A program made the position numbers and the translations under genes. A DNA stretch of 64,000 nt from Brevibacillus sp051967035 (GTDB lineage Bacteria; Bacillota; Bacilli; Brevibacillales; Brevibacillaceae). The DNA lies in assembly GCF_051967035.1 (NCBI RefSeq), contig NZ_JBQCKK010000004.1:186001-250000 (forward strand), written 5' to 3'. The notes below the pieces were generated by a model. That model did not search any database. It had not been told where the DNA came from and was given only the letters and a program-made list of their open reading frames with translations. Positions 32,707-40,984 of the stretch are shown here, piece by piece (position 1 is the first letter of the stretch; each line of letters begins with the position of its first letter).

Positions 32707-33759
32707 TTACCTGCCGCTCTTGATCTCTGTCCAGTAGCGGTCGTATTCCTGCAACGCATCGCCGACATCGACCAGCCACTCGGCGCGCGCGATGTCCGCT
32801 TTGTCCAGGAAGATCATCTTGTTGGAACGATATTCCTCGCTGTGCAGCGGGTATGCCTGCTCGTTCGGGTTGCTGTAGCCGATCGATTCGTAGTTTTTCA
32901 CGCTGACTTCCGGCTCCAGGAGGTAGTTGATGAACTTCTCGGCCAAGTCTTTGTGCTTGGCTCCTTTTGGAATCGCCAGCGTGTCCGCCCAGATCGTCGC
33001 GCCCTCTTTGGGAATGACGTACTCCACATCCGGGTTTTGCCCGTTGATGATCGCAGCATCCCCCGACCAGACGGTCCCGATCCACGCTTCCTCCGCAATC
33101 ATTTTTTGCTTGATGTTGTCCGTATCAAATGCCATGACGCCCGGCAGCACCTTTTTCAGATCAGCAAACGCTTTTTCCAGCTCGTCCTTGTTGGTCGTGC
33201 TGTTGGAAAAGCCGTTTTTAATCAGGGCCATCCCCATGACTTCGCGCGGGTCGTTCAGCATGATGACGCGGCCTTTGTACGCTTCGTTCCACAGATCGCT
33301 CCAGCTTGTCGGGGTTTCCTTGACGTATTTTTTGTTGTAGGCAATCCCGGTAATGCCCCACGTGTAGACGAGCGAGTATTTGTTCTCCTTGTCAAAAGGA
33401 GGCGTCTTGAACGTGGACACGATGTTTTTCATGTTCGGGATGTTTTCTTTGTTCAACTCTTCCAAGAGGCCGAGCTGAATCATCGTCGCGACCATGTAAT
33501 CGGACGGCTGGATCAGGTCGTAGCCCGATGCGCCCGCCTGGATTTTCGCCAGCATCTCCTCGTTGCTGCCGTAGATGTCGTAGTTGACCTTGACGTTGTA
33601 CTTCTGCTCAAAATCTTTGATGACGTCGAGGTCGAAGTTGTCGGCCCAGGAGTAGATGTTCAATACTTGCTGTTCTTGCTCGGACGATGAGCAGCCGACA
33701 GCTGTCAAGGCAAGTACGGCGGTCAGGGCGCCGATCATCATGGACTTGAAACGTTTCAT
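32707..33759 (-). CDS. potD: Spermidine/putrescine ABC transporter, binding lipoprotein
   Basis: A 350-residue binding protein with a lipobox (LTAVGC, Cys23) and the family signature LNIYSWADNFDLDVIKDFEQKYNVKVNYDIYGSNEEM. ESIGYSNPNEQA at the C-terminal side is also PotD-like. It captures polyamines for the PotABC transporter. GGAGG lies about ten bases before the ATG. It is the last gene of the potABCD operon, nine bases after potC. Confidence 0.93.
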   Translation of the reverse strand: MKRFKSMMIGALTAVLALTAVGCSSSEQEQQVLNIYSWADNFDLDVIKDFEQKYNVKVNYDIYGSNEEMLAKIQAGASGYDLIQPSDYMVATMIQLGLLEELNKENIPNMKNIVSTFKTPPFDKENKYSLVYTWGITGIAYNKKYVKETPTSWSDLWNEAYKGRVIMLNDPREVMGMALIKNGFSNSTTNKDELEKAFADLKKVLPGVMAFDTDNIKQKMIAEEAWIGTVWSGDAAIINGQNPDVEYVIPKEGATIWADTLAIPKGAKHKDLAEKFINYLLEPEVSVKNYESIGYSNPNEQAYPLHSEEYRSNKMIFLDKADIARAEWLVDVGDALQEYDRYWTEIKSGR

Positions 33760-33768
33760 TTTTTCTTC

Positions 33769-34572
33769 TCAACCTCCAAAAGGAATTTGACCGTTTTTGG
33801 AATCCTTGCGGCGGAACAGTTCGGCGATGATGACCAAAAGCACGGTGCTGACGATCAACAGCGTCGAAAGCGCATTGACTTCCGGCGATACGCCTCGTTT
33901 CACCAAACCGTAAATGTAAAGCGGCAACGTGGTCGAATTCGGACCAGCCACGAAGAACGAAATAATGAAATCATCCAGCGATAGCGTAAACGACATCAAA
34001 AATCCGGCGACGATGCCAGGCATAATCAAGGGCAGCGTCACATGGCGCAGCGTCTTCCACGGGGTCGCGCCCAAATCTTGTGCGGCCTCCTCCAACTCCT
34101 TGCCCATATCGGCGAGGCGAGCGGAGATGATGACCATCACGTACGGCATGGAGAACGTCACGTGCGCCATAATCAGGGTCCATTTGCCCAGCTCGATGTG
34201 CGCCTGGCTGAACAAAACCAGCAGAGCCAGTCCCATCATGATCTCGGGAATGACGATCGGCAAGTAAATCAGCCCGTTGACGATGCTGCGCCAGCGCAAG
34301 GAATAATGCTTGATCGCAAGCGAAGCGGCCGTGCCGAGAACGGTCGCCAGCACGCTGCTGATAACGCCGATGGACAGGCTGTTCATCAAGGCCTGCATCA
34401 CCTGTCGATTGTCAAACAGCGATACGTACCACTTCCAGGTGAACCCGTTCCACGTCGCATTGATGCGCGAATCATTGAACGAGTACAGCACGAGAATCGC
34501 AATCGGCACGTACAAAAAGACGAGCATCAGCCACGAATAGGCGGTCAGCATATGTTTTCGCCCGGTTTTCAT
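33769..34572 (-). CDS. potC: Spermidine/putrescine ABC transporter permease
   Basis: A 267-residue permease with six helices and the EAA loop EEAAQDLGATPWKTLRHVTLP that contacts the ATPase. The start SWLMLVFLYVPIAILVLYSFNDSR is typical of PotC. Its ATG overlaps the potB stop as ATGA. It forms the channel with PotB. Confidence 0.93.
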   Translation of the reverse strand: MKTGRKHMLTAYSWLMLVFLYVPIAILVLYSFNDSRINATWNGFTWKWYVSLFDNRQVMQALMNSLSIGVISSVLATVLGTAASLAIKHYSLRWRSIVNGLIYLPIVIPEIMMGLALLVLFSQAHIELGKWTLIMAHVTFSMPYVMVIISARLADMGKELEEAAQDLGATPWKTLRHVTLPLIMPGIVAGFLMSFTLSLDDFIISFFVAGPNSTTLPLYIYGLVKRGVSPEVNALSTLLIVSTVLLVIIAELFRRKDSKNGQIPFGG

Positions 34573-35423
34573 GCGGCTCCCTCCTTCGCTTCGCCCGCTT
34601 TGACTGCGCGGAAGTAGAGAAGAATGAGAAGCATCGACAACAGCATGAGTACGATGGACAAGGCCGAGCCAAACGGCCAGTCGCGCGCCGAGAGGAACTG
34701 GTTCTGGATGACGTTTCCGATCAGGGCCGACTTCGCTCCGCCCATCACGTCCGGAACGACGAACATCCCGATGGAAGAGACGAACACGAGAATCGAGCCC
34801 GTGACGACGCCGGTCTTGGTCATCGGCAGAGTTACATGCCAGAACGCTTTCCACGGAGTGGCCCCGAGGTCGTAAGCGGCTTCCAGCTTGCGGCGATCCA
34901 TCTGCTCCAGCGACACGTAAATCGGCAGCACCATGAACGGCAGCAGCGTGTACACCATGCCGAGCAGCACCGAGCCGGAGTTGTACAACAGCGGCAACGG
35001 TTCCGTAATCAGCCCCAGCGACTGCAAGATCGTATTGACGACGCCTTGCGAGCGCAGGATGATGACCCAGGCGTAAGACCGGACGAGGAAGTTGATCCAG
35101 AACGGAATCATCACCAAAAGCAGCCAGATTTGCTGCGAAGATTTTTCCAGACGAGAGATGTAGTACGCGAGCGGATAGCCGCAGAGAAGCGACAAAAACG
35201 TCGTCAGAATAGCAACCGCCAGCGTGTCTGCGAAAATATACCCGTACAGCGGGTCCCAGATGCGAAGGTAATTGTCCAACGTAAACTCGTAGACAACTTG
35301 CCCGTATGTGCCTCTTTTTAAAAACGACAACAGCAAAATCAGGAGCATGGGCAGGACGAAAAGCACACCCATCCACAACAGGGCGGGGGCCGCGAGCAGT
35401 TTTACCGGCTTTTTGTTCAGCAA
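34569..35423 (-). CDS. potB: Spermidine/putrescine ABC transporter permease
   Basis: A 284-residue permease with six helices, the FWINFLVRSYAW region characteristic of PotB and the EAA loop EAAYDLGATPWKAFWHVTLP. The only start with a ribosome site is TTG at 35423 (GAGGTG eight bases upstream), inside the last codons of potA. An overlap of seven bases with potA and four with potC indicates tight coupling. Confidence 0.92.
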   Translation of the reverse strand: MLNKKPVKLLAAPALLWMGVLFVLPMLLILLLSFLKRGTYGQVVYEFTLDNYLRIWDPLYGYIFADTLAVAILTTFLSLLCGYPLAYYISRLEKSSQQIWLLLVMIPFWINFLVRSYAWVIILRSQGVVNTILQSLGLITEPLPLLYNSGSVLLGMVYTLLPFMVLPIYVSLEQMDRRKLEAAYDLGATPWKAFWHVTLPMTKTGVVTGSILVFVSSIGMFVVPDVMGGAKSALIGNVIQNQFLSARDWPFGSALSIVLMLLSMLLILLYFRAVKAGEAKEGAA

Positions 35424-36403
35424 GTCAGGATCACCTCGTCCGTCTGCGCCCACCCAATCGCTACCCGCTCTCCCACCTTCCAGTCCAGACCATCGCCCGC
35501 ATACTGATGCGCCATGACCGTCATGTCCTGGCCGTCCAGGCGGATAAAGATCTTGCGCAGGTTGCCGAGGAATACCGCATCGGTAATCGTCCCCTGCTTC
35601 CTGTGCTTCTCAGGCTCCGTCTGCGGCTGGTACAACTTGATTTTCTCCGGACGGACCGCTGTATGCGTGCCGTTCGCGCTGAAAATGTTGTTCTCGCCGA
35701 TAAACGTAGCGACAAACAGCGTTTGCGGATGGTTGTAAATCTCAGCCGGGGAAGCAATCTGCTCGATTCGTCCTTTGTTCATGACCGCGATCCGGTCGGA
35801 CATCGCCATCGCTTCTTCCTGGTCATGAGTCACGTAGATGAAGGTGATTCCGAGATTTTTTTGCAGGTTTTTCAGCTCCAGCTGCAAGCTTTTGCGCAAC
35901 TGGTAGTCCAGGGCGCCAAGCGGCTCGTCCAATAGCAAAACGCGCGGATTGTTGATGATCGCCCGTGCGATTGCCACCCGCTGCTGCTGTCCGCCAGAGA
36001 GCTGCTTCGGCGTGCGCTTTCTCAGCTCGGTCAGCTGCACGTACTGCAATACTTCCTCCAGGCGCTTCTTTTGCTCGCTCGCACTGACCTTTTTCATTTT
36101 CAATCCGAACAAAATGTTTTGTTCCACCGTCATGTGCGGAAACAGGGCGTATTGCTGGAACACCATGTTCATATCGCGTTGGTAAGGAGGGACATGGGCA
36201 AGCGGCTTCTCGTCGAGGAAAATCTCCCCGGAGGTCGGCTCCTCAAATCCGGCAATCATTCGCAAAAGCGTGGTCTTGCCACAGCCGCTCGGGCCGAGCA
36301 ACGTCAAAAACTCCCCTTCTGCAATGGAGAGAGAAAGAGAGGGGACGACGATCGAACCGTGAAAGCTTTTCTCAATTGAATCCAGATGAATAATCGTTTT
36401 CAT
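35417..36403 (-). CDS. potA: Spermidine/putrescine ABC transporter ATPase
   Basis: A 328-residue ABC ATPase: GPSGCGKTT (Walker A), QLSGGQQQRVAIARAI (signature), LLLDEPLGALD (Walker B), YVTHDQEEAM (H-loop), then a C-terminal TOBE domain with TAVRPEKIKLY. It energises PotBC. First gene of the operon; GGTGAG precedes the ATG. The upstream region carries a -10 box and an inverted repeat. Confidence 0.94.
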   Translation of the reverse strand: MKTIIHLDSIEKSFHGSIVVPSLSLSIAEGEFLTLLGPSGCGKTTLLRMIAGFEEPTSGEIFLDEKPLAHVPPYQRDMNMVFQQYALFPHMTVEQNILFGLKMKKVSASEQKKRLEEVLQYVQLTELRKRTPKQLSGGQQQRVAIARAIINNPRVLLLDEPLGALDYQLRKSLQLELKNLQKNLGITFIYVTHDQEEAMAMSDRIAVMNKGRIEQIASPAEIYNHPQTLFVATFIGENNIFSANGTHTAVRPEKIKLYQPQTEPEKHRKQGTITDAVFLGNLRKIFIRLDGQDMTVMAHQYAGDGLDWKVGERVAIGWAQTDEVILTC

Positions 36404-36424
36404 TCCGTCATCTCACCATATGTC

Positions 36425-36464
36425 ATTATACTCATAGCAATCTAGGTAACTATATCGTGTTACC
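36425..36464 (-). promoter_or_regulatory. potABCD promoter with an inverted-repeat operator candidate
   Basis: The minus strand has TATAAT (36430-36425) about 20 bases before the potA start codon. The inverted repeat GGTAAC-N8-GTTACC (36445-36464) lies over the -35 position. It could be the operator of a repressor; no regulator gene is adjacent. Confidence 0.5.
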
Positions 36465-36570
36465 CGGTTTTTGTAAACAGGTTCACTCCCATGTCCCTGA
36501 TTTTTTTCCAGAGGGCCTCCCGGAGAGGACGAACGGCGGCCGGGCAGCCGAAGCGACACACGATGCCAGC

Positions 36571-36598
36571 GTGACGTCTATCTATTTGTGACGTCTAT
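36571..36598 (+). repeat. Two direct copies of GTGACGTCTAT
   Basis: GTGACGTCTAT occurs at 36571-36581 and 36588-36598, 17 bases apart, in the 424-base gap between the divergent potA and VTT genes. The rest of this gap holds the potA promoter, and a TATAAT at 36710-36715 that is a likely -10 for the VTT gene with a weak TTGGCG -35. Confidence 0.6.
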
Positions 36599-36827
36599 AT
36601 TAATGAAAGGCTTTGCCCATCTGCTTGGCAAGAACGCTGCACGCCGTCCGGGAAGAAACGGTTGAAAAAGGAATCAATCCGTTGTTGGCGGTATGGCATG
36701 CGATGCGGTTATAATGGAAAAAGACAAACATCCGGCGCAAGCTTGATTGGCGGTTCAGACCATGACGCTACTCCCTTTTTTCCCGCCGCAGCAGGCCGAT
36801 TTTGAGAGATGGACAAAGGAGAATAAA

Positions 36828-37427
36828 ATGATTCAGAACGTTTTAGATTTTTTGATGGAATACGGCATTTGGGGAGTCGTCATCCATTCTTTTGCAGACG
36901 CCATCATCTTCCCCATTCCCGTGTTCTTTCTGCAGGTATCAGTAAGCCTGATCGATCCATCCTCCGCTTTATGGATTGCTACGGCAGGATATATCGCCTG
37001 TTTGCTTGGAACACCTGTCGGTTACTATCTCGGCAAGCTGCTTGGCCAATCTGTCCTGTACAAACTGCTCAAACCAGAATGGATTGATTCTGCGACGGCC
37101 CTGTTTCAAAAGCGTGGCGAAGTCGCCATTTTTGTCGGCTCGTTTACGCCGATCCCGTTCAAAGTGTTTACGATCTTGTCCGGCTGTCTGAACTACCCGC
37201 TCTGGAAGCTGATTGGCTACGCGGCCATCGGAAGAGCTGTCAAATTTTACGTCATCGGCTTTCTGTTTTATTTTTATGGGCGGATGGCAGAAAACATGGT
37301 CGGCCATGTCTCCCTGTATGTCTTTCTGCTGATGATCCCGATTCTGCTGATCGGGCTCCTGGTGCGAAAAGTACGGACCAAACGGCAACTGCTGCATCCG
37401 GTAAACAAGCAAGCGGGACATGAGTAA
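36828..37427 (+). CDS. VTT-domain (DedA/YqaA-like) membrane protein
   Basis: A 199-residue membrane protein of the VTT/SNARE-associated group, closest in form to YqaA. It shows FADAIIFPIPVFFLQVSVSLIDPSSA, the re-entrant GTPVGYYLGKLLG and FTPIPFKVFTILSGCLN, with the G-x-F-x-P-I-P motif of the family, then two C-terminal helices. DedA-type proteins act as lipid scramblases/flippases. The ATG at 36828 follows AAAGGAG by six bases; the frame opens 27 codons earlier without support. Single gene. Confidence 0.82.
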   Translation: MIQNVLDFLMEYGIWGVVIHSFADAIIFPIPVFFLQVSVSLIDPSSALWIATAGYIACLLGTPVGYYLGKLLGQSVLYKLLKPEWIDSATALFQKRGEVAIFVGSFTPIPFKVFTILSGCLNYPLWKLIGYAAIGRAVKFYVIGFLFYFYGRMAENMVGHVSLYVFLLMIPILLIGLLVRKVRTKRQLLHPVNKQAGHE

Positions 37428-37441
37428 ATCGTGCGCAAGCA

Positions 37442-37475
37442 AAAAAGAACCCCCGGCAAAAGGGGGTTCTTCTCG
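37442..37475. terminator. Bidirectional terminator between the VTT gene and clpE
   Basis: AAGAACCCCC, a seven-base loop and GGGGGTTCTT; the minus-strand tail is TTTTTTG, the plus-strand tail CTCGTTT. Confidence 0.8.
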
Positions 37476-37502
37476 TTTCGGGACCTGCCGTCTGGCGGGT
37501 CT

Positions 37503-39644
37503 TTATGCTTTTTTCACGCGAATGCTGTCTTCCTCGACATCGACTACGATCGAGCGGACATCGGCTTCCTCCATCACCAGATCGGCGATGCCGTCCTCTA
37601 CGTACTGCTGAATCACACGACGCAGCGGACGCGCCCCGAATGCAGGGTTGTAGCCCAGCTCCGCCAGCTTTTCCTTGGCAGCGTCTGTGACGGCAAGCTC
37701 CCTGCCTTGCTCTTTCAGATTCGCCGCGACATCCTGCAGCAACAGCTCAACAATGTGGATCAAATCCTGTTTTTCCAGATGCGCAAAGGAAATGATCGAG
37801 TCGAAGCGGTTCAAAAATTCCGGCTTGAAGTACGCGCCCAGCGAATCGAGCGCGGTTCCGGGCTTAGGCGACTCTGCTCCGAAGCCGACGGAGATTTTGC
37901 GCTCGGTTACGCCTGCGTTGCTCGTCGCGATAATGACGGTTTCCTTGAAGTTCACGGTGCGGCCCTGGCTGTCTGTCAAACGGCCGTCCTCCAAAATTTG
38001 CAGGAACATGTGCATGACGTCAGGGTGTGCCTTTTCGATCTCATCCAGCAGGATAATGCTGTACGGGTTGCGGCGCACGCGCTCGGTCAGTTGCCCTGCT
38101 TCCTCGTGGCCCACATATCCCGGCGGCGAACCGATCAGCTTGGAGACGGAATGCTTCTCCATGTACTCGCTCATGTCGAGGCGAATCATCGAGTCGCGCG
38201 TGCCGAACAATTCCTCGGCGAGCGCCTTGGACAGCTCGGTTTTCCCTACGCCAGTCGGCCCGACGAACAGGAAGGAAGCAATCGGTCTGTTTTTCGGCTT
38301 GAGTCCGGCGCGGCTGCGGCGAATCGCCTTGGCGACTTGCGTGACGGCCTCGGACTGGCCGATCACTTTGGCTTCCAGACGAGCCTCCAGATTTTTCATG
38401 CGCTCTTGCTCGTCGCTTTGCAGCTTGCGCACCGGAATGCCTGTCTTTTGCTCAATCAACTCCTGGATATCCGCTACTTCTACCTGTACGCGGTTCGCCG
38501 CTTGATCCTGCTGATCCAGCTTGGCGAGAATGGCTGCCTCCTCGTCGCGCAGGCGGGCTGCTTGCTCGTAGTTTTCTTGCTCGGTGGCCGCTTTTTTCTC
38601 CTGGCCGATTTGCGCCAAGCGCTCATGCAGCTGGTCGGTGTCTGCCCCGGCAGAGCGCAGATTCAAGCGCGAGCCTGCTTCATCCATCAGGTCGATCGCC
38701 TTGTCAGGCAGGAAACGGTCCTGAATGTAGCGGTGCGCGTATTCCACGCAAGCCCGGATCACGTCGTCGGAGTAGGACACCTGATGGAACGCTTCGTACT
38801 TCGGACGCAGCCCCCGCAAAATCTCAATCGCCGCTTCCACGGTCGGTTCTTTGACCATCACAGGCTGCAAGCGGCGCTCCAGGGCAGCGTCTTTTTCGAT
38901 GATGCGGTACTCTTTCAACGTAGTGGCCCCGATCAGTTGCAGCTCGCCGCGCGCCAGAGCAGGCTTGAGGATGTTGCCTGCGTCCATGGAGCCTTCCGCA
39001 GAGCCGGCGCCTACCAAGAGGTGAATTTCATCGACGAACAAAATGACATTTTTGCGCGCTTGCAGTTCCGCAATGACTTGCTTCATCTTTTCCTCGAACT
39101 GTCCGCGAATTCCTGTGCCCGCTACCAGCGAAGCGACGTCCAGCACGTACACCTGCTTGTTTTTCAGCTTGGCAGGCACTTGGCCTTCGGTAATGCGCAG
39201 TGCCAGTCCTTCCGCAATCGCCGTCTTCCCTACCCCCGGTTCCCCGATGAGAACCGGATTGTTTTTGTTGCGGCGGTTCAAAATCTCGATCACGCGCTCG
39301 ATTTCCTGGTCGCGTCCGATTACCGGATCGATCAGCCCGGCGCGCGCCGCATCGTTCAGATTGCGGCCCAGCTCATCGAGAATGCCGCCGCGGTCCGGAG
39401 CTTGCGGTTGCTCCTGGCCTCTGGTCTTGCCGCCCTTCGCCTGCGCCTGGGCGAACCCTTGCAGAAACTCATCCAGCGCGGAGAAGGAGGAAAACGGACT
39501 GAAACCGATGCCCATGCCGATTCCCATTTTGTTTCCCAGCTTGGCATGGCATTCCTTGCACAGCTGATAGGCTTGACGATTGTTTTGCACTTGTATATGA
39601 ACGGAAACGGTTGCTTGTCGTTGTTTGCAGACTTCACATTGCAT
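37503..39644 (-). CDS. clpE: ATP-dependent Clp protease ATPase subunit ClpE
   Basis: A 713-residue Hsp100 with a zinc finger at the N-terminus (Cys3, Cys6, Cys29, Cys32), the ClpE hallmark. It has a short linker with GIGMGIGFSPF, the first AAA module (GEPGVGKT, VLFVDEIH type Walker B), a UVR-like coiled middle (ENYEQAARLRDEEAAI), and the second AAA module (GPTGVGKT, LLDEIEKAHPDV) with the ClpP-docking loop region. It unfolds damaged proteins for ClpP and destabilises CtsR. A GGAGGTAGG site precedes the ATG. Control by CtsR is visible in front of the gene. Confidence 0.95.
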   Translation of the reverse strand: MQCEVCKQRQATVSVHIQVQNNRQAYQLCKECHAKLGNKMGIGMGIGFSPFSSFSALDEFLQGFAQAQAKGGKTRGQEQPQAPDRGGILDELGRNLNDAARAGLIDPVIGRDQEIERVIEILNRRNKNNPVLIGEPGVGKTAIAEGLALRITEGQVPAKLKNKQVYVLDVASLVAGTGIRGQFEEKMKQVIAELQARKNVILFVDEIHLLVGAGSAEGSMDAGNILKPALARGELQLIGATTLKEYRIIEKDAALERRLQPVMVKEPTVEAAIEILRGLRPKYEAFHQVSYSDDVIRACVEYAHRYIQDRFLPDKAIDLMDEAGSRLNLRSAGADTDQLHERLAQIGQEKKAATEQENYEQAARLRDEEAAILAKLDQQDQAANRVQVEVADIQELIEQKTGIPVRKLQSDEQERMKNLEARLEAKVIGQSEAVTQVAKAIRRSRAGLKPKNRPIASFLFVGPTGVGKTELSKALAEELFGTRDSMIRLDMSEYMEKHSVSKLIGSPPGYVGHEEAGQLTERVRRNPYSIILLDEIEKAHPDVMHMFLQILEDGRLTDSQGRTVNFKETVIIATSNAGVTERKISVGFGAESPKPGTALDSLGAYFKPEFLNRFDSIISFAHLEKQDLIHIVELLLQDVAANLKEQGRELAVTDAAKEKLAELGYNPAFGARPLRRVIQQYVEDGIADLVMEEADVRSIVVDVEEDSIRVKKA

Positions 39645-39718
39645 AGTTTCCTACCTCCAAAATCGAGTTGTTTTGGAATGTGAACGTGCACGTTTGATTC
39701 CTGAAAGGTTCAGTGTCG

Positions 39719-39776
39719 TTTGACCTTTCCTGACCTTTGATGACTTTATTATAATTTGACCTTCTTTGACTTTCAA
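39719..39776 (-). promoter_or_regulatory. clpE promoter with CtsR operator array
   Basis: Minus-strand promoter TTGAAA (39776-39771), 17 bases, TATAAT (39753-39748). A perfect CtsR box AGTCAAAGAAGGTCAAA (39771-39755) fills the spacer, and a second GGTCAGGAAAGGTCAAA (39735-39719) follows the start site; a fifth degenerate heptad (AGTCATC, 39745-39739) lies between. Confidence 0.93.
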
Positions 39777-39810
39777 GAGGGTTTCTTTGGATTTTGGTGG
39801 GAATAGGCTC

Positions 39811-39858
39811 AAAAAAAGCAAACGAGTCTTGGGAGCATTCCTTCCCAAACCGTTTGCT
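39811..39858 (-). terminator. Terminator of the ribokinase gene
   Basis: Minus-strand GCAAACGGTTTGGGA / TCCCAAGACTCGTTTGC hairpin followed by TTTTTTT. Confidence 0.85.
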
Positions 39859-39894
39859 TCTTCCTTTTTCCTTTGCTCACTGAATTCCAATCGC

Positions 39895-40797
39895 TCAAAA
39901 CGGATGCGCCTCTACTTCCGCAAGCGTCGGGAGGGACGGCTGCGCCCCGCGTCTGGTCACGACGATCGCCGCCACTCTGCTGGCGAATGAAGCCGCTTCC
40001 GCTTCGGCCATCCCCTTGGCGATCCCGACGGCAAAAGCAGCGGTAAAGGCATCGCCCGCCGCCGTCGTGTCCACAGGCTCTACCCGGCAGGCCGGGATGT
40101 GCGTCGCCCCGGCTGCCGTCACCAGCAACGCGCCTTGCGCGCCCAGCGTCACGATCACCCGCTTCGGTCCGCTTGCCAACAGCTTTTTCGCCGCCGCCTC
40201 AACTTCCGCAAGCGTAGCCGTCGGCATGCCGCTCAAGCTGGCAAGCTCCGTCTCGTTTGGCGTCAAGGTGTGGACGTGCTGCAACAGCTCGGGCGACAGC
40301 GCCTGCGCCGGAGCCGGATTCAAAATGACGAGCTTGCCCATACCGGACGCCTTTTTCGCGACGTATTCCACGGCGGCAAGCGGAATCTCCAGCTGCAACA
40401 GCACGACGTCGCTCTCCCGGAGAATGGACAAGTTCTGCTCGATATGCGTCACGCTCACGTGCGCATTGGCTCCCGGCACGAGCACGATGTTGTTTTCCCC
40501 GTCCTCGCTCACCTGGATGAAGGCCATGCCTGTCGTCCCCGCCCGCGTAATTCCTTCCACATGAACGCGCGCCTCCGTCAGGCTTTTCAGCATCACGCTG
40601 CCGTTCTCGTCCTCGCCCACCATCCCGATCATGGATACGCGTGCGCCCAGACGCGCGGCGGCAACTGCCTGATTGGCTCCTTTGCCGCCTGGAATCCGAC
40701 GAAAGTCATGACTGGAAACGGTTTCGCCCGGCCTGGGCAAATGGTGGACGTGGGTGACGAGATCCATATTGATGCTGCCTACTACTGCGATCTTCAC
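39895..40797 (-). CDS. rbsK: Ribokinase
   Basis: A 300-residue PfkB-family kinase making ribose-5-phosphate. Family signatures: GSINMDLVTHVHHLPRPGET, the GGKGANQAVAAARLGA motif with substrate contacts, NPAPAQALSPELL, TPNETE, and DTTAAGDAFTAAFAVG carrying the catalytic aspartate and anion hole. The start is GTG at 40797 with GGGGAGG upstream. No rbs transporter lies nearby, so ribose would come from other uptake or nucleoside turnover. It sits after nagA's end by 187 bases, in which I see no gene. Confidence 0.9.
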   Translation of the reverse strand: MKIAVVGSINMDLVTHVHHLPRPGETVSSHDFRRIPGGKGANQAVAAARLGARVSMIGMVGEDENGSVMLKSLTEARVHVEGITRAGTTGMAFIQVSEDGENNIVLVPGANAHVSVTHIEQNLSILRESDVVLLQLEIPLAAVEYVAKKASGMGKLVILNPAPAQALSPELLQHVHTLTPNETELASLSGMPTATLAEVEAAAKKLLASGPKRVIVTLGAQGALLVTAAGATHIPACRVEPVDTTAAGDAFTAAFAVGIAKGMAEAEAASFASRVAAIVVTRRGAQPSLPTLAEVEAHPF

Positions 40798-40984
40798 AAC
40801 GTGCTACCTCCCCTATCTCTCTTGCCAGCGTCGTGTTTTGTCGCCGTTTCGCTGCTGGGCAACCATTCGCTCAACGAAAAATCATCCCTACTTCAAAGCG
40901 GCAGTCCACACAATGGAACATACAAGCCAAGCGAACATCAATGACAACCAAAATGAATCATAAGTAGATACCTTTTCATTCGTT

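Noticed and set aside
37431..39683. A 750-codon plus-strand open frame opposite clpE
   Set aside because: Shadow of a strongly conserved gene; composition is the typical complement-frame pattern and no motif is present.
40798..40984. A 15-codon hydrophobic ORF between nagA and rbsK on the minus strand
   Set aside because: No ribosome site precedes its ATG.
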